Assembly: GCA_032358255.1 (NCBI GenBank)
Contig: JAULBX010025165.1
Span: forward strand, 1-64,000
DNA length: 64,000 nucleotides
Reading direction: 5' to 3'
Source: Heterotrichella gracilis
Taxonomy: Eukaryota > Sar > Xanthophyceae > Tribonematales > Xanthonemataceae
Both the position numbers and the translations under genes were made by a program. Shown here piece by piece: positions 27,268 to 38,464 of this stretch (positions are counted from its first letter, which is position 1; every line of letters starts with the position of its first letter). The notes beneath the pieces were generated by a model, which saw only the letters and a list, made by a program, of their open reading frames with translations, did no database searches and had not been told where the DNA came from.

Positions 27268-30200
27268 ATGGCGGCCCCTGTGGTGCTTTACAAGTGGTTC
27301 CCGTGCTGGGACCTACCGTCACTGTCTGTGCCCTGCATGCAAGTGGAGGTGAGGGGCAAGACAAACCCTAAAACCCTAAATCATAGGCCCCAACCAAACC
27401 TTGGGGCCTATTAATTACCACTTTGGTTAGGGGCTATTACTTAACTAATTACAAGGATTCCATCACAAAAAGCCAGATGCTGGGCAAGAGACTGATTGGT
27501 GATCTGGCTCTTCGTGGCGGAATGCTTGCAATTAATTAATTAATAGGCCCTAACCAAGGTTAACCAGATTAGCCCCGTTTGCAACACACACACCACATCC
27601 CCTAGTTCCCGGTGTGCAGGGGCAAAGCATGCAGGGGCAAAAATATGCCATGCTTCTCTGCCGTCGACTTGCTCATTATTTGATCCATTTGCTGGTTTGT
27701 ATTGGACAGCAGATTGCACGGCGGTCCAGCACGGATAAGAAATAATGGTAGTAGTTTTTTGTTTAAAACCTTGCCAGAATGCATTGTGCAGTAGAAATGC
27801 ACGTACAGAATGATTTTGCTGTAAACAATTGCGTACGCAGACGTCATACAGCTGCATCCACCCAACCACCACCCCGCCCAGCCGCACCTGTAAATCGGCG
27901 GCAAGTAGTCACCAGGACTGCCTTTCACCCCTGGCCCCCCCCTCTAACGCCACACGCACCCCTACCCTGCAGACCTACCTGCGCTTCTCCAAGGTTGCCT
28001 ACTCAGTGGAGGAGTGCTTACGACCAGGCACGGCGCCCACAGGTGGGGGGTGGGGTGGGTGGGGGATGGGTGCTGCATGGTGTTGGTGCGAGGGGCGGCA
28101 TGCAGGCGGTGCCAAGATCGCTAAGAGGGGTGTCATGGCACGGTTGGGGTGTGCCATGGTGACGGTATTCACAGCTGGGAAATGCTGCTTCCTCATCACC
28201 ACTGACCCCCTTGCCACCCGTCTTTCACTTAACCCCTTCCACACAACACCCTCTAAAGAACACACAAACACACACACACACACACACTCATGCAGGCGGC
28301 CTGCCCTGCCTAGAGCGAGGGGACGAACTCATAGGGGGCGAAGGGGGGGAGCCAGACGAGTTCGATGCAGTGGGGCGGTGCATAGCGGCCCTCAAGGGGA
28401 GCGTTGACCTTGACGCGCGGCTTTCGGGGGGTGCCAGGGCGGATGCGGCTGCATACGGGGCGCTGATTGAGTCCCGTCTTCAGCCTGCGGTGGTGGCGAC
28501 CACGTGGGTGGAGAAGCACGCATTCAGCAACTACACGCAGGTGGGGGTGGTATTAGGGTTGGCACTGGGTGGTGGAGTGCCGTGCAGTTTCCATTGGCAC
28601 GTTGGTTTGATTGGATTATCAATTCAATCCCCAATATAATACAAATATGATTTGAAACCAGTAACAATCCTGAATGGTAGAAATAAAGGGGAGGATCCGC
28701 TTTTTCACACATTAGCACCCAATCACTTATTTACCTCCCATTTTGCGTGAGTGTGATGTCATATGAAATTTGGTGCATGCCAAACTCCAGTGCACCAGTA
28801 GGACGTGGATACATCCATGGCACAAGAGGGTATTCCATTGGTGGAACGTGGGAGAGGTAGCATGCCAATAGCTGCAGCATCCCCCTGGCCACGCTCTCCC
28901 CTATCCTTTAACCTCCCCTCACTCCCCCGCCTCTTACCCTCCACCCCCCCACCCGCAGCCCCTGTACGCCTCCGGCACGCCCTCCCCTCTTGGCGCCTTC
29001 CTCACCTGGAGCCAGCGGCGCCACCTGGTGCACAAGTATGCAGGCAAGGCAACGGAACAGGTAGGAAAACCCTAGCCTAGGGTACCGACCATGCACCCTT
29101 GGGTACTGCATGGCCACAGCAGCATTACGATTCCCTCGCGGCTTATTGAATTTAATACCATTGTTGCTGTCAATGGCTGTTCCCTCCCCACCATGCCCCA
29201 CACAAGCGCGGCATGCATCCAAAATGTCCTGAAGCGACAGTTCTTTTTAGAGTCCCCATGGACCTCTTTAATTTCTCGGTGTACTCCCTGGCGACATCTG
29301 CGTTGGCTGAACTCGCTGTATGATTGCGTAAATTCTCAAGTCGTTAACCTGAACCCTAAACCCTGCAGGTGTACTCAGAGGCAGTGTCAGCGCTGGCAGC
29401 CCTAGCTGCGCGGCTCCAGTCCGGTGGCGGCGACTACTTCAGCGGGAATGAGCCATGCACGCTGGACGCCATGCTGTTCCCGATACTGCTATACTTAAGG
29501 TGGGGGGAGTGGGGTTTGTTAGTGAGAAGAAGGTGGCAGTCATTTAGGCATTTTTTTTGCATAACTATGAATATGTATATTGTGACCAGAACCGCCCAAG
29601 AAGGTAGTGGCAAAATGAGTAAAATCTCCAACTCATTTGGCAGAACAATTTTCTTTTTATTTTATTCTGTATTATTTATTGCATCTCCTGATTTTATGTA
29701 TCATTAGCGGGTTATGTTTATCAAACGAAAGTCAATGACAAATGGAATATCACCGATGTTGCTGATTGCCTTGTATGTATCTCATGTTCAACACCTCGAA
29801 CCACTTCCCCCCACCCACCCAGGTGTGCCCCCGTGTCTGCGCCCGTGCTGCGTGAGGCCATCACTTCCCGGCGGGTGCTCATGGACTACACAGACAGAAT
29901 CGCACGCACAGCATTTGCACAGCTGCCGCCAGCTGCGGGGGTGGAGGGGACGCAGCAAGGGGGGTGGTCGGCGGCGGCAAGAGGGGAGGAGAAGGGCACA
30001 AGGTATAGGGGTGGCGATGGGGGCGGGGCATGGGGGGTGGAGTGCATGGGAGCAGGAGGTGTTGGATGGGCATGAATTTGCACATGCAGGAGATGGTCAC
30101 CATGATGGGGGGGGGGGAATTGAGTGGCAGCCCATTCAGGGTTGCACGTGGTCGGGCGATAGGAAATGTGCGGCATTGCCCCCGTCACGTTTTGTATGAA

Positions 30201-30716
30201 AGAGAGAAATTGTCGATTTGCTGCCCTGACCAGGTGCACCATCAAGAAATATATAAATTTGCATGGTATACCTTGATGTTGCACAAACAAACAAGCAAAT
30301 AAAATGACAGGGAGGCACTTCCCAGCAGGCAACGGCATATTGCCTTGTGTGCCATTGAAGGGCACAAATTAAGGAGACTGTGGTGAAATATGGATCGGAT
30401 ATAAATTATCCATTTCCGTGCAGGCGCAGGGGTCGTTCCTCCGCCGCTGACCAGGTGCATGCACTATGGAAGTCATACAATGTATTGAGACCATGGTTTT
30501 AAAGTAACTTTTCCATTCCCGTGCAGGCGCAGGGGCCGGTCCTCCGCCGCTGACCAGGTTCGGCGGCGAGGCCGCGTGTGGCTGGCCTGTGCAGTGGCCG
30601 CCATGGCCGCCTATGTGGTGCTGTCTGGCCACTACCTGAGCATCGGCCTGGTAGAGTACGAAGAGGATGAGGAGGGGGGGGAAGGGGGGGAGGCGTACGA
30701 GGAGGACGGGGAGTGA
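27268..30716 (+). CDS. Metaxin-like outer mitochondrial membrane protein
   Basis: Metaxins belong to the outer-membrane sorting and assembly machinery, which inserts beta-barrel proteins into the mitochondrial outer membrane. Seven exons join in frame: 27268-27348, 27973-28042, 28296-28540, 28959-29060, 29369-29499, 29823-30002, 30527-30716, giving 332 residues. The N-terminal thioredoxin-like half opens VVLYKWFPCWDLPSLS and continues TYLRFSKVAYSVEECLRP and GLPCLERGDEL. The GST C-terminal-like half includes GDYFSGNEPCTLDAMLFPIL, the usual metaxin signature around YFfGxxPssLDA. A hydrophobic anchor (VWLACAVAAMAAYVVL, near residues 287-302) is flanked by Arg and followed by an acidic Glu/Gly tail, as in tail-anchored proteins. 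The start is the first Met of the conserved N-terminal block. Intron 1 contains a fold-back element, intron 4 ends in CCCTAAACCCTGCAG, and intron 6 contains a copy of the exon 7 start. The family is fairly sure; orthology to metaxin 1 or 2 is not resolved. Confidence 0.82.
27384..27565. repeat. Fold-back element in metaxin intron 1
   Basis: A perfect 9-bp hairpin (AGGCCCCAA at 27385-27393, TTGGGGCCT at 27401-27409) is followed by an inverted pair, 27422-27450 against 27531-27562, sharing TTGGTTAGGG and TTAATTAAT-like sequence. The ends resemble each other (TAGGCCC then AACCAA). The size suggests a MITE. Its CCTTGGTTA core also occurs in the COG7 intron fold-back. Confidence 0.6.
30410..30456 (+). 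repeat. Echo of metaxin exon 7 start
   Basis: Forty-seven bases including the pyrimidine tract, CAG acceptor and the first ~30 coding bases match 30513-30559 with about three changes. The copy also ends in a donor-like CAGGTGCA. Used as an exon it would shift the frame of the real exon 7, so it is taken as a decoy. Confidence 0.9.
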
Positions 30717-32056
30717 GGGTGGCTTGTGTTGGTGAGGGGGTGCGTGGCCGGCAGGGCGGGGTGTGCATATGTAGGGGTGTGCTGACCCCAGGGGTGGTGT
30801 TTGAGGTGTGGTGTGAGGCATGACAAAGAGGGTGCACCCACAGGGGTGTGGCCATTGTGTGCGCGCGTGTGTGTCCTAAGGCTTTGGATTTTGCCACTGC
30901 TATCCCATGTGTGGCTTTGCACCCCGACATGTGAGTGTGCCTGCAGGTGGTTTGGGACCCTGGCATGTGGTGTGTAGAATCTGGAGACAAGCCTGGTGGA
31001 TTGTTTAGGGTTTAGGGTCAGTGGTGATTGTTAAGCCCCAGGCTGATCGTAGGCCCTCATGATGAGCATGGGTAATGACTATTGCTCAGTGCAGGATCTT
31101 GCGCACATTTTCTCAGACGGGGTGTGCCACATTGAGTGCCAGGCGGCACTGAGCATGCATCTGTAATTCCCTGCATGGTCACCCCTTGAACTTCCCTTGG
31201 GTCCGACCAATGTAGCATTTGCTAACCTTTCAGTGTCAGTCCTACTGAATAAGAAGGTCCACCCCTTGCTCCACCACCTCCACCGCCAGCCCCCTACCCT
31301 GCACGTAGATATTCAGATAGACTCGGCGAGCAACGCTCAGGAATGTTCAGGTTAACTTGTTAACAAATTCTCGTATGATGTCACATCATCCAAAATACCA
31401 CCAATGATTGAGTTACATCTGACCTGACTATAAATATATTCACGCCTAGGCTCAGCCATGCATTGCATTGCAACAACGTGATCATCAAAAGGTTTGGACT
31501 CCAACGATTAGACAAGGCAATTGCAAAGCCGTTGTGTTTAGCTTCAATGGACCACTGATACGGCCTGACGATAGTTACATTGTCAACTTGAAGTTCTAAG
31601 TGTTGAGTGTTCAGCAGTGGCAATCAGAATGATTCGGAATCAACGCAAAATAATAATATGGACTATCATTACGCATGCAATTAATTTCCCATCGATAATT
31701 GTCAATGATCATCAATAATTCTATCTTCATAAGTTATGAAAATACAACACCAGAGGTGCAGTGGTCCCTTACTGGATTGCAATGGTTAGTTAAAGCACTG
31801 CTGCAAAAGCATTGATACGAATGCACACTTCTAGCATGCATGATTTGAAGCCTTAGGCCTGTCCCATGTTGCAACATCAAAAAGCACTGATCAAGTTGCC
31901 TCAACTGTACAGGCCCAAGGTTTGTACAACGGCCACACATGGCATGTTATGCGCCCCATTGGCAAGTTGGCTGGAAGGCAGATCACCTAGTGCCTAGGTC
32001 AGCTCACCCCTCCCCGCTTCCGCTGCACTGCATGCCCAGTTTTCCTACAGCTCCCT
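30717..32056. other. Intergenic region between convergent genes
   Basis: It carries the 3' flanks of the metaxin-like and PstS-like genes. A TTTAGGG pair lies at 31003-31018. Around 31380-31740 the DNA is AT-rich with several ATCATCAATAATT-type near-palindromes, possibly an old transposon remnant, but no ends or coding sequence could be defined. Confidence 0.5.
31162..31166 (+). terminator. Possible polyadenylation signal TGTAA (metaxin)
   Basis: TGTAA lies 446 bases after the metaxin stop. It is weak evidence on its own. Confidence 0.25.
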
Positions 32057-35000
32057 CTAGTATGCTGGCAGGCCTGTGGATGGGCACCCAGCTTGCGTGG
32101 CGATGGAGTTTGCTCCCACGCGTGCCGAGTTGAGCGCCCCAAAGTTTGGCCTGCCGTAGCCCAGGTTGACGTTGAGGGTCTGTGCTGGGTTGGACAGGAA
32201 GTACCTGGCCAGGGCCTTCACCAGGCACCCCTTCACAGCCTTTTTGGCTGCATGGGTAAAGGGGGGGAGATAAGTCAAAGAGAGGGTAAGGATCACCTGG
32301 GTGCGTGTGGAGGAGGGTATACCAAATATGCAGTGCCGGCGGTCTCGGTATTACATGGGGTTGGTATCACATGGGGTCCTGGCCCATCCATCGGATGACA
32401 TTGTACCGTACCAGTCAGGGCATGCATGCATGGTATGCTGTGGAGTTACTGTTGAAGAAAGGTACCATCTGACCATTGCACCGCAAAGGGTCTGGGCATG
32501 TGTTGCAACCATAGTGGCATATGTGTTCACATTCTAATTGCAACACACGGTTCATGTTCTGCAGGGCGATGTGTGGAGGCTGGGCTCAATTGGTCCGCCT
32601 CCACTAGGGCATACCTTTTGCATAACCATAATAGGTGATCAGGGTTTAGGGGTGTGCGGGATTCACATTGGTCTGCCTCAAGGACGTAACCCTAGTTAAA
32701 ACCCTAGTAGGTGACCAGGGTTTAGGGGTGTGCGGGATTCACATTGGTCCGCCTCAAAGACATAACCCTAGTTAAACCCTAGTAGGTGACCAGGGTTTAG
32801 GGTGTGCGGGACTCACATTGGTCCTGCCTGACCAGGGCATATCCGTAGTAGGTGATTGGGTACACGCCCCGCACGCCAACCAGGTTGATCTTGGACCAGT
32901 CGCCGCTGGCTGCAGGGTAGTTGGGGTAGATATCATCTGCCTTGGTGAATGCTTGGGATGTGACTGGGTTGTATGCAGTGCCCTGCCACAGGATTGACAC
33001 GGGGCGCAGCCCGTTCTTCTTGCCCACGTTGGAGTCGATGTAGCTGCAAGTGGGGAGAAACCCTAGGTTAGGGTTCAGCGCTCCTGCTGAGGGTGGATGG
33101 GGTTGCAACCAATAGTTCCAGTGTGCTAGCATGGTGCAAGCCCATTGGGAAACAGATGCACAGCATTCAATTAGCTGCAGACGGAGCACACTTACGTTGA
33201 CCATTGACCTTGCCTAGGATCACACACCACTTGCAGCTACCCACCACGTAACCAATGGGGTTATAACGCAGGCACGTGTGGGGTCTGTGTGGGGTTTCTA
33301 GGTTGGTGCACACCCCTAATTCCGTTCTCCTTAGCATGTGTGGGTTACAAAGCATAAGTGACAAACTCAGGGACATTAGGCTACGCTGGTTGGGGCATTT
33401 AGGACGTTTACCAGACGATAGGGTTTCTAAATGTATGGTGGTTGGTAGGGTAGAGGGGGCAAAAGGGGTTGGTAAGCCAAGGGCCACATGGGCTGACTTA
33501 CTCCAGCAGGTCCTCAAGTCACGTGGGATCAATAGGTGGTTCAAACAGTGCCAGGAAAGAGCTGCGTGGCGCTGCATATGCAAGACCGACTGCTAATCTG
33601 TATTGCTGGAATGCATGTAACTAACTAACTAACTAACATGTGGGGCCAGCGCATAGCCAGGCGTATTTTTAAATTTAAAAAACCCTGGGCAGGGTTTTGG
33701 AGTGCACCAGGACGTACATGAGTGTGTTCTTTGATGCCTTTGCCAGCGCCACCAGCCCGTTGGCACCGCTGGCCCTCTTGATGGATGCGGGTGAGGGCAG
33801 GTCCTGGCCCACGGGCAGGTTCCAGCCAGCTGGGCAGCCGGTCTTGATGAACTGGAGGAAAAGCTGCAGGGGAAGGGGGAAAGGGGTCACGAAATTGCTT
33901 TTTTCCCTTGTAATACAGCAGTACAGCCATATATATTCACCCTCTAACGAATTTAGACTTAGGATGATGGTTTAGGGTTGTAAGTACCAATACAGAGGTT
34001 CCAGCCAACGGGGCAGCTGGCCTTGAGAAATTGCAGGAACAGGTGCAGGGGGAAAGGGGGAGGGGTTAGGAGGGGTCAAAATCATCGCTTAGGGTTTTAG
34101 GGTGTGAAACACTACAGGAGGAACTGCAGGAATAGCTGGAACAGCTGCAGGGGGAAGGGGGGAGGGCCGGGTGAATATATTCCTTAGGGTTTCAAGGTTT
34201 GAGAAAACTACAGGGGCAGGCAAGGCAGCCAGGCTTGAGGCAGCAGAGAAAGTGGTGCATGGGGATGGGGATGGGAAATGGGTGTGGAGAAGGGTGGGTT
34301 ACAGGGACCGTGGTGGAATGATAGACAGAGAAAGAGAATAACACAATATTGATGAAAAGCCCGCCGCAGTCCGAAGACCATGATAGACAATCAGTAGTAG
34401 TGCAAGGGGAGGACAATTATTACTATTAGCTGCCAAGGGGTGATCACCAATGGTGCAAGCGGGGACAAGAAGGCAAGCACCGCAATGGCATTCACTGCCC
34501 TAGCCTAGACTGTGTGGCCATCCCTGCCTTATGGCCACCCACCTGTGTTGCTGCTGCCCTGTCAGACCTGCCTGCCACCCTCATGTGTAGGTGTAGGGTT
34601 TACAGATTAAGGTTTAGGGCCACCCACCTTTGTTGCTGCTGCCCTGTCAGACCTGCCTGCGGCTGCCACCGGCTTGCCATTGATCGCCTTGGTGCGGCCG
34701 GCGTACAGAGCTGCCAGCTGGCAGGCGTTGACGGGGCCCAGAGCCACGCCTGCAGGGGGAGGGAGGGGTCACGTGTCAGTGCAAGGGGAGGGAGGGGACA
34801 GATGTCAGTGCAAGCAGTGGGCAGCAAGGTGGGGGGCTTCAACACTGATAGGCAGTGCCAATGGTTGACCGATGATTGGCCGGTGCCAATGCATGTGGCA
34901 AGGGAGGTGGGTCAACGATGACTCACAATGTGTGGCTGTGAGATAAGAGGAGGATACAGTTGCCCATTGCTTAAATTCATATGGGTAATGGGTTTTGGAT

Positions 35001-36214
35001 TAGGGTTGACCCGCGGAGGCCTCCTCGGTCAACCCCTTGTGCCAGGAGCGTGTGCACCTGCACTTGAGCGTGTGCTATGCAGCTTTCATAGGCCCCCATG
35101 CATGCACACTAGATGAGCATGCTTCACATCTAATGAGTGACCAAAGACAGGCAGAGGGCGGTCTCGACAATGCAGCATGCGCACTCCAATGGATGGAACC
35201 CTAAGCTGGGGATTACTCACCTGAGCTTGAGAACAATCCCAGCTTGCCGATGGCGTGGGTCAGCTGCAGGACGCCTGGCTGCGCCCTGGGGTAGGGGTTG
35301 ACTGTGGCGCCAATGTCGTACGCGCCATTCACAACGCTGTCAAGGCCTGCAAGGGGGAGAAGCAGCTATATACATTACAAATGCAATAAAATAGGATGAT
35401 GTGCAGTAATTTATCTACCTGCCAGACGTCACACACAAACCCAGGCTGCAGCCACACTCGTGCAGGTATTTGAGGGCCACGGGCAATCATGCACCGTGGC
35501 TACCTAAAAACACATGTTTTAGGGAGTGTGAAGATACCCTGTAGGGTTTCCCAGAGCTAGAACGATCCTTGAGGGCTGGCTGTTCAGAGGCATTAATGTG
35601 CATGTCCTTGCACTCCAGATGAATCCCCTGGTACCCACCTATTTGCGAGGAAGAAATCTGGTAGGGCACGTTTGCCCCCCTGTACACAGCGGATTTTGAG
35701 AGTGTCCCCTTTGCTGAGTTGACCAGGGCGATGAGTAGCTGCTGGGTGGTGGTGGCACCGCCGGTGATGACGGTCACTGCGGGAGAGGGGAAGGGGGTGA
35801 GTGGGGGGTGGTTTCAAGCGGGGAAAGGGAACTGTATAGCAGAGCACACGAGGAAAAGGAGGCTATTCTGGTTACGTACCAGGGTGTGCATGCGTGGCAG
35901 GACACAACTGCAACTGCTGCTGAGCAAGCGTGTGAGAGGGGTTTGAGGGTTGAACTCCAGGGGCTTGCAGGTTGTGGGCACGGGCATAGATTGCACAGAC
36001 CTTGCCACTACCGTACGCAAGCAACCAACTCTAGGGCATGCATGGTAACCCTAGGGTTTTTCAGTCATGCCAGCATCAGGTGGAGCCTCCTTGGCAAGTA
36101 GACAGCACTGCCCATCCACATTTGAAACCCGATGTGACATTACAGCTTACCTTGGGCGGTCGTTGCCGAGACCAGGATGGCAAGAACTGCCACCAACAAC
36201 ATGGTGCGGCCCAT
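32057..36214 (-). CDS. Secreted PstS-like phosphate-binding-fold protein
   Basis: The protein has the fold of bacterial PstS, the periplasmic phosphate receptor of the Pst ABC transporter. Seven minus-strand exons join in frame: 36151-36214, 35639-35776, 35221-35346, 34628-34749, 33718-33863, 32817-33043, 32057-32247, giving 337 residues. A signal peptide (MLLVAVLAILVSATTAQ) is followed by ITGGATTTQQLLIALVNS, the position of the PstS phosphate-loop strand. ACQLAALYAGRTKAING corresponds to the family's 'IFxGxIxxW' helix, VAAAGRSDRAAATKLFLQFI to the second phosphate-contacting loop, SGANGLVALAK to the 'GNxGV' loop, and GVRGVYPITYYGYALV to the 'YPI' strand near the end. No membrane anchor or transporter domain is present, so it is probably secreted or cell-wall associated. 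Phosphate binding is inferred. It is a full eukaryotic gene with six introns, several of them full of exon-edge copies; intron 5 also holds a LINE fragment in antisense. Confidence 0.78.
32569..32816 (-). repeat. Tandem echoes of PstS-like exon 6 donor
   Basis: Three to four tandem units of about 75-85 bp end at the true exon 6 donor (32817). Each carries the exon end, the donor (TCACATTGGTC on the plus strand) and a TTTAGGG motif. The units become more diverged with distance from the exon. Confidence 0.9.
33276..33640 (+). mobile_element. 5'-truncated LINE (non-LTR retrotransposon) 3' end
   Basis: The plus-strand frame 33276-33596 encodes the typical C-terminal tail of a non-LTR reverse transcriptase: RLRWLGHLGRLPDDRVSK, then GKPRATWADLLQQVL, ending ERAAWRCICKTDC. 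About 20 bases after the stop the element closes with an (ACTA)n-type simple-repeat tail at 33619-33638. The rest of the element is missing, so it is a dead 5'-truncated insertion. It lies in intron 5 of the PstS-like gene, antisense to it. TGTGGGG at 33277-33283 and 33642-33648 is a possible target duplication. The reading frame of the fragment is still open, which suggests a rather recent insertion. Confidence 0.82.
33996..34161 (-). repeat. Echoes of PstS-like exon 5 start
   Basis: The exon 5 start with acceptor (33819-33890) recurs at about 33996-34065, still encoding NWPVGCPA-like sequence around the Cys-Pro, and as a shorter piece at 34114-34161. A further weak trace lies near 34205-34250. 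Confidence 0.85.
34534..34580 (-). repeat. Echo of PstS-like exon 4 end
   Basis: The donor edge of exon 4 (34616-34662) recurs 82 bp away with few changes. The true copy is preceded on the plus strand by TTTAGGG. Confidence 0.88.
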
Positions 36215-38464
36215 GGTTGCGGGTGGTGGGGTTGACGCGATGGAGCCGCCTGCGTACAGCAGGGTAACGTTAGACAAGCCTGCAGACCCTCTGTGCTACG
36301 TTTTAACTAGTAGTCGGTGACGCTAGTAAACACATGGTTGATGGAGGTACAGCTGGCAATGCGCATTGCACAGTTGTTGTTTCACGCACACAAATGTGCA
36401 TAATCGATGCGATTGTGCTTGCTCTGCACGGTTCAATAGGCGGCCAAATGGTTCGTGTGCTTGACACTCAATGTGCTTGAACTATGAAATTACAACAGCC
36501 GCCGGTGTTAAAGGGTATCGCACAAGGACAGAGGAGTTTGGTCAGCAAGATTAGGGTTGGCCAGGCTGGTCCACCCGCATGCAATGCACTGCAAAGCAAA
36601 ATGCCTTGTGCGTTCTAGGGAACAGGATGGATGTTATAGCTACAATGTGCTTCTTGAATGTATACCACGGCCTACAGGCTTCGATTGCCTACACTACGTC
36701 TGAAACCAGTGGAAGACATGCCTGCAGGCATGACTTGCATGCCGTCCCTACCTTGACGTCGATTGACACTCCTTGCTGGGGACGTGCACGAGTGAATGGC
36801 AGATGACAGGCTTGGTCGCACTCTTAACAGTCAAGCCAAACAGTTAGAAACCCTCGTGTGTCGTCGTTGCCGGTCCCAGCCTGTTTTCCACAGCTGGCAG
36901 TACGACCAGCCACAGCGCAAGCCCAAGGCACAATTTGGTGCCGGAGGGGTATCCCAGATTTGCGGATGGACTGCGCCAGCGAAGATGCGGACATGAGCCC
37001 AGCGCCCCCAGTTCATCCGCAAACTCACAATCCCGGTCCCTGCGCTGTTGCGCTGTGACACTTGCAGCAAAAGCACAAAGCGGAGCCTTATCGAGAAGGG
37101 CGCACACACGCTGTGTGCCAGCTAGTACCACAATGTCACGAGCAGACAGCTTGCCCGGCCATGAGGTCGAAGTGCTTGCATTCGGTGGCAAGGCGGCAGT
37201 ATGGCATGGCCAGGGCAAGCCCAGTCCTTGGTAGGGCCTATGACTAGTAACGCAGGGAACAACCCGGGGAACAACCTTGGCGTATGATCCCATATGTATA
37301 TGCATATGGAAGCAATGCACAGTAGGCACAGAAAGTGTACTGATCAGTTCTTACATGTACTGTGGATATAACACAGGCAATTGCAAGTGGGCGCAAAATA
37401 GCAGGACCTGGTACAAAGAAAAAGAATGGAATACACTCCGCCCTGCAAATCAAAGCCAATACGGTCCAGTACAAGCAACACCAGTGCATGGACATCTGCC
37501 AACGTCTACAAGCTGCGAAAACACCATACGCAAAGGGTTGTAATAGCAAGGTCAAATACGCTCCTGCAAGGGTATTGCTGCACACCCTGAATAATAGTTC
37601 GCGCCCCCAACTACTGTGCAGCCTGGCTGCCAGCCAGGAAAATGCACACCCCGGATATCAGGATAATCGAATAATGCTGCGACGCCATCGCAGTTGGAAA
37701 AACCACACGGCTCAGGCTGTGGTAGAAAAATAGTCTGCTCGTAATGGCCTTCGCCACTGAACATAAGTGCATTGAAAATATAACCCCTGACGCACACCAA
37801 GAGGCCAACCCAGCTGCTGCCAACTCCGACTCCACACCTTGAACCGCAAAAACCCTAAACCCTATCCCACCGTATCACAATCACTTTACTCGCCACATCA
37901 TGACGACCATTGCCAATGTCATTGGCCAACCCATCCACTGCTGCACCCTATCCTGGCGCACAAATCGTGCCTACACACCCCCTGGACTGCCCCTTCAGAA
38001 ACAGGTACCCTCTCATCACTGCCAAAACCCTTCTTCACATGCGGCGGCCGCTGGGGGCTTGAAAAATTGAGCAAAAAATAAAGCTGCCTTCATTTGTATC
38101 CCTTGCAATAAGCTGTACCAGCCCATCCTCCCCTCGCCCCAGGGCTGCTTCCTTCCCACTGAACGTGGTGGGACAAAACCTTGGAGGGAAAACAACCCTG
38201 TGCCGTCCCTATCACATCCCAAACAAGAGGGAGAAAACCACCTCGTTGCCGTAAGTAACTTCTTTGCTTTATTGAGGCTCAAAATCAGCCATCAGCCGCA
38301 CCCACCCCACCAGCACCTACAACAACCAGGCTTGCAGCATCTGCACGAGCAGCTACAGTGCTCCCCTGACCAGCCCAGTGCATGCTTGTCCAAAAAATAC
38401 TCTGGAACAACCCCTTTCCCCAGAAACCCAAAATGCGTGATAACCACCCATTTACCACCCGCGC
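36215..38464. other. Intergenic region, PstS-like promoter side and ABC1K 3' flank
   Basis: No coding exon, RNA gene or transposon could be supported in 2.25 kb. A CCCTAAA pair lies at 37850-37863. Short frames occur on both strands but none has splice context or family resemblance. Confidence 0.5.

Noticed and set aside
30424-30454. Micro-exon in metaxin between acceptor CAG and CAGGTGCA
   Set aside because: 31 bases would put the real exon 7 out of frame; treated as an echo.
31380-31740. AT-rich DNA transposon remnant
   Set aside because: Near-palindromes are present but no terminal repeats, target duplication or coding trace could be defined.
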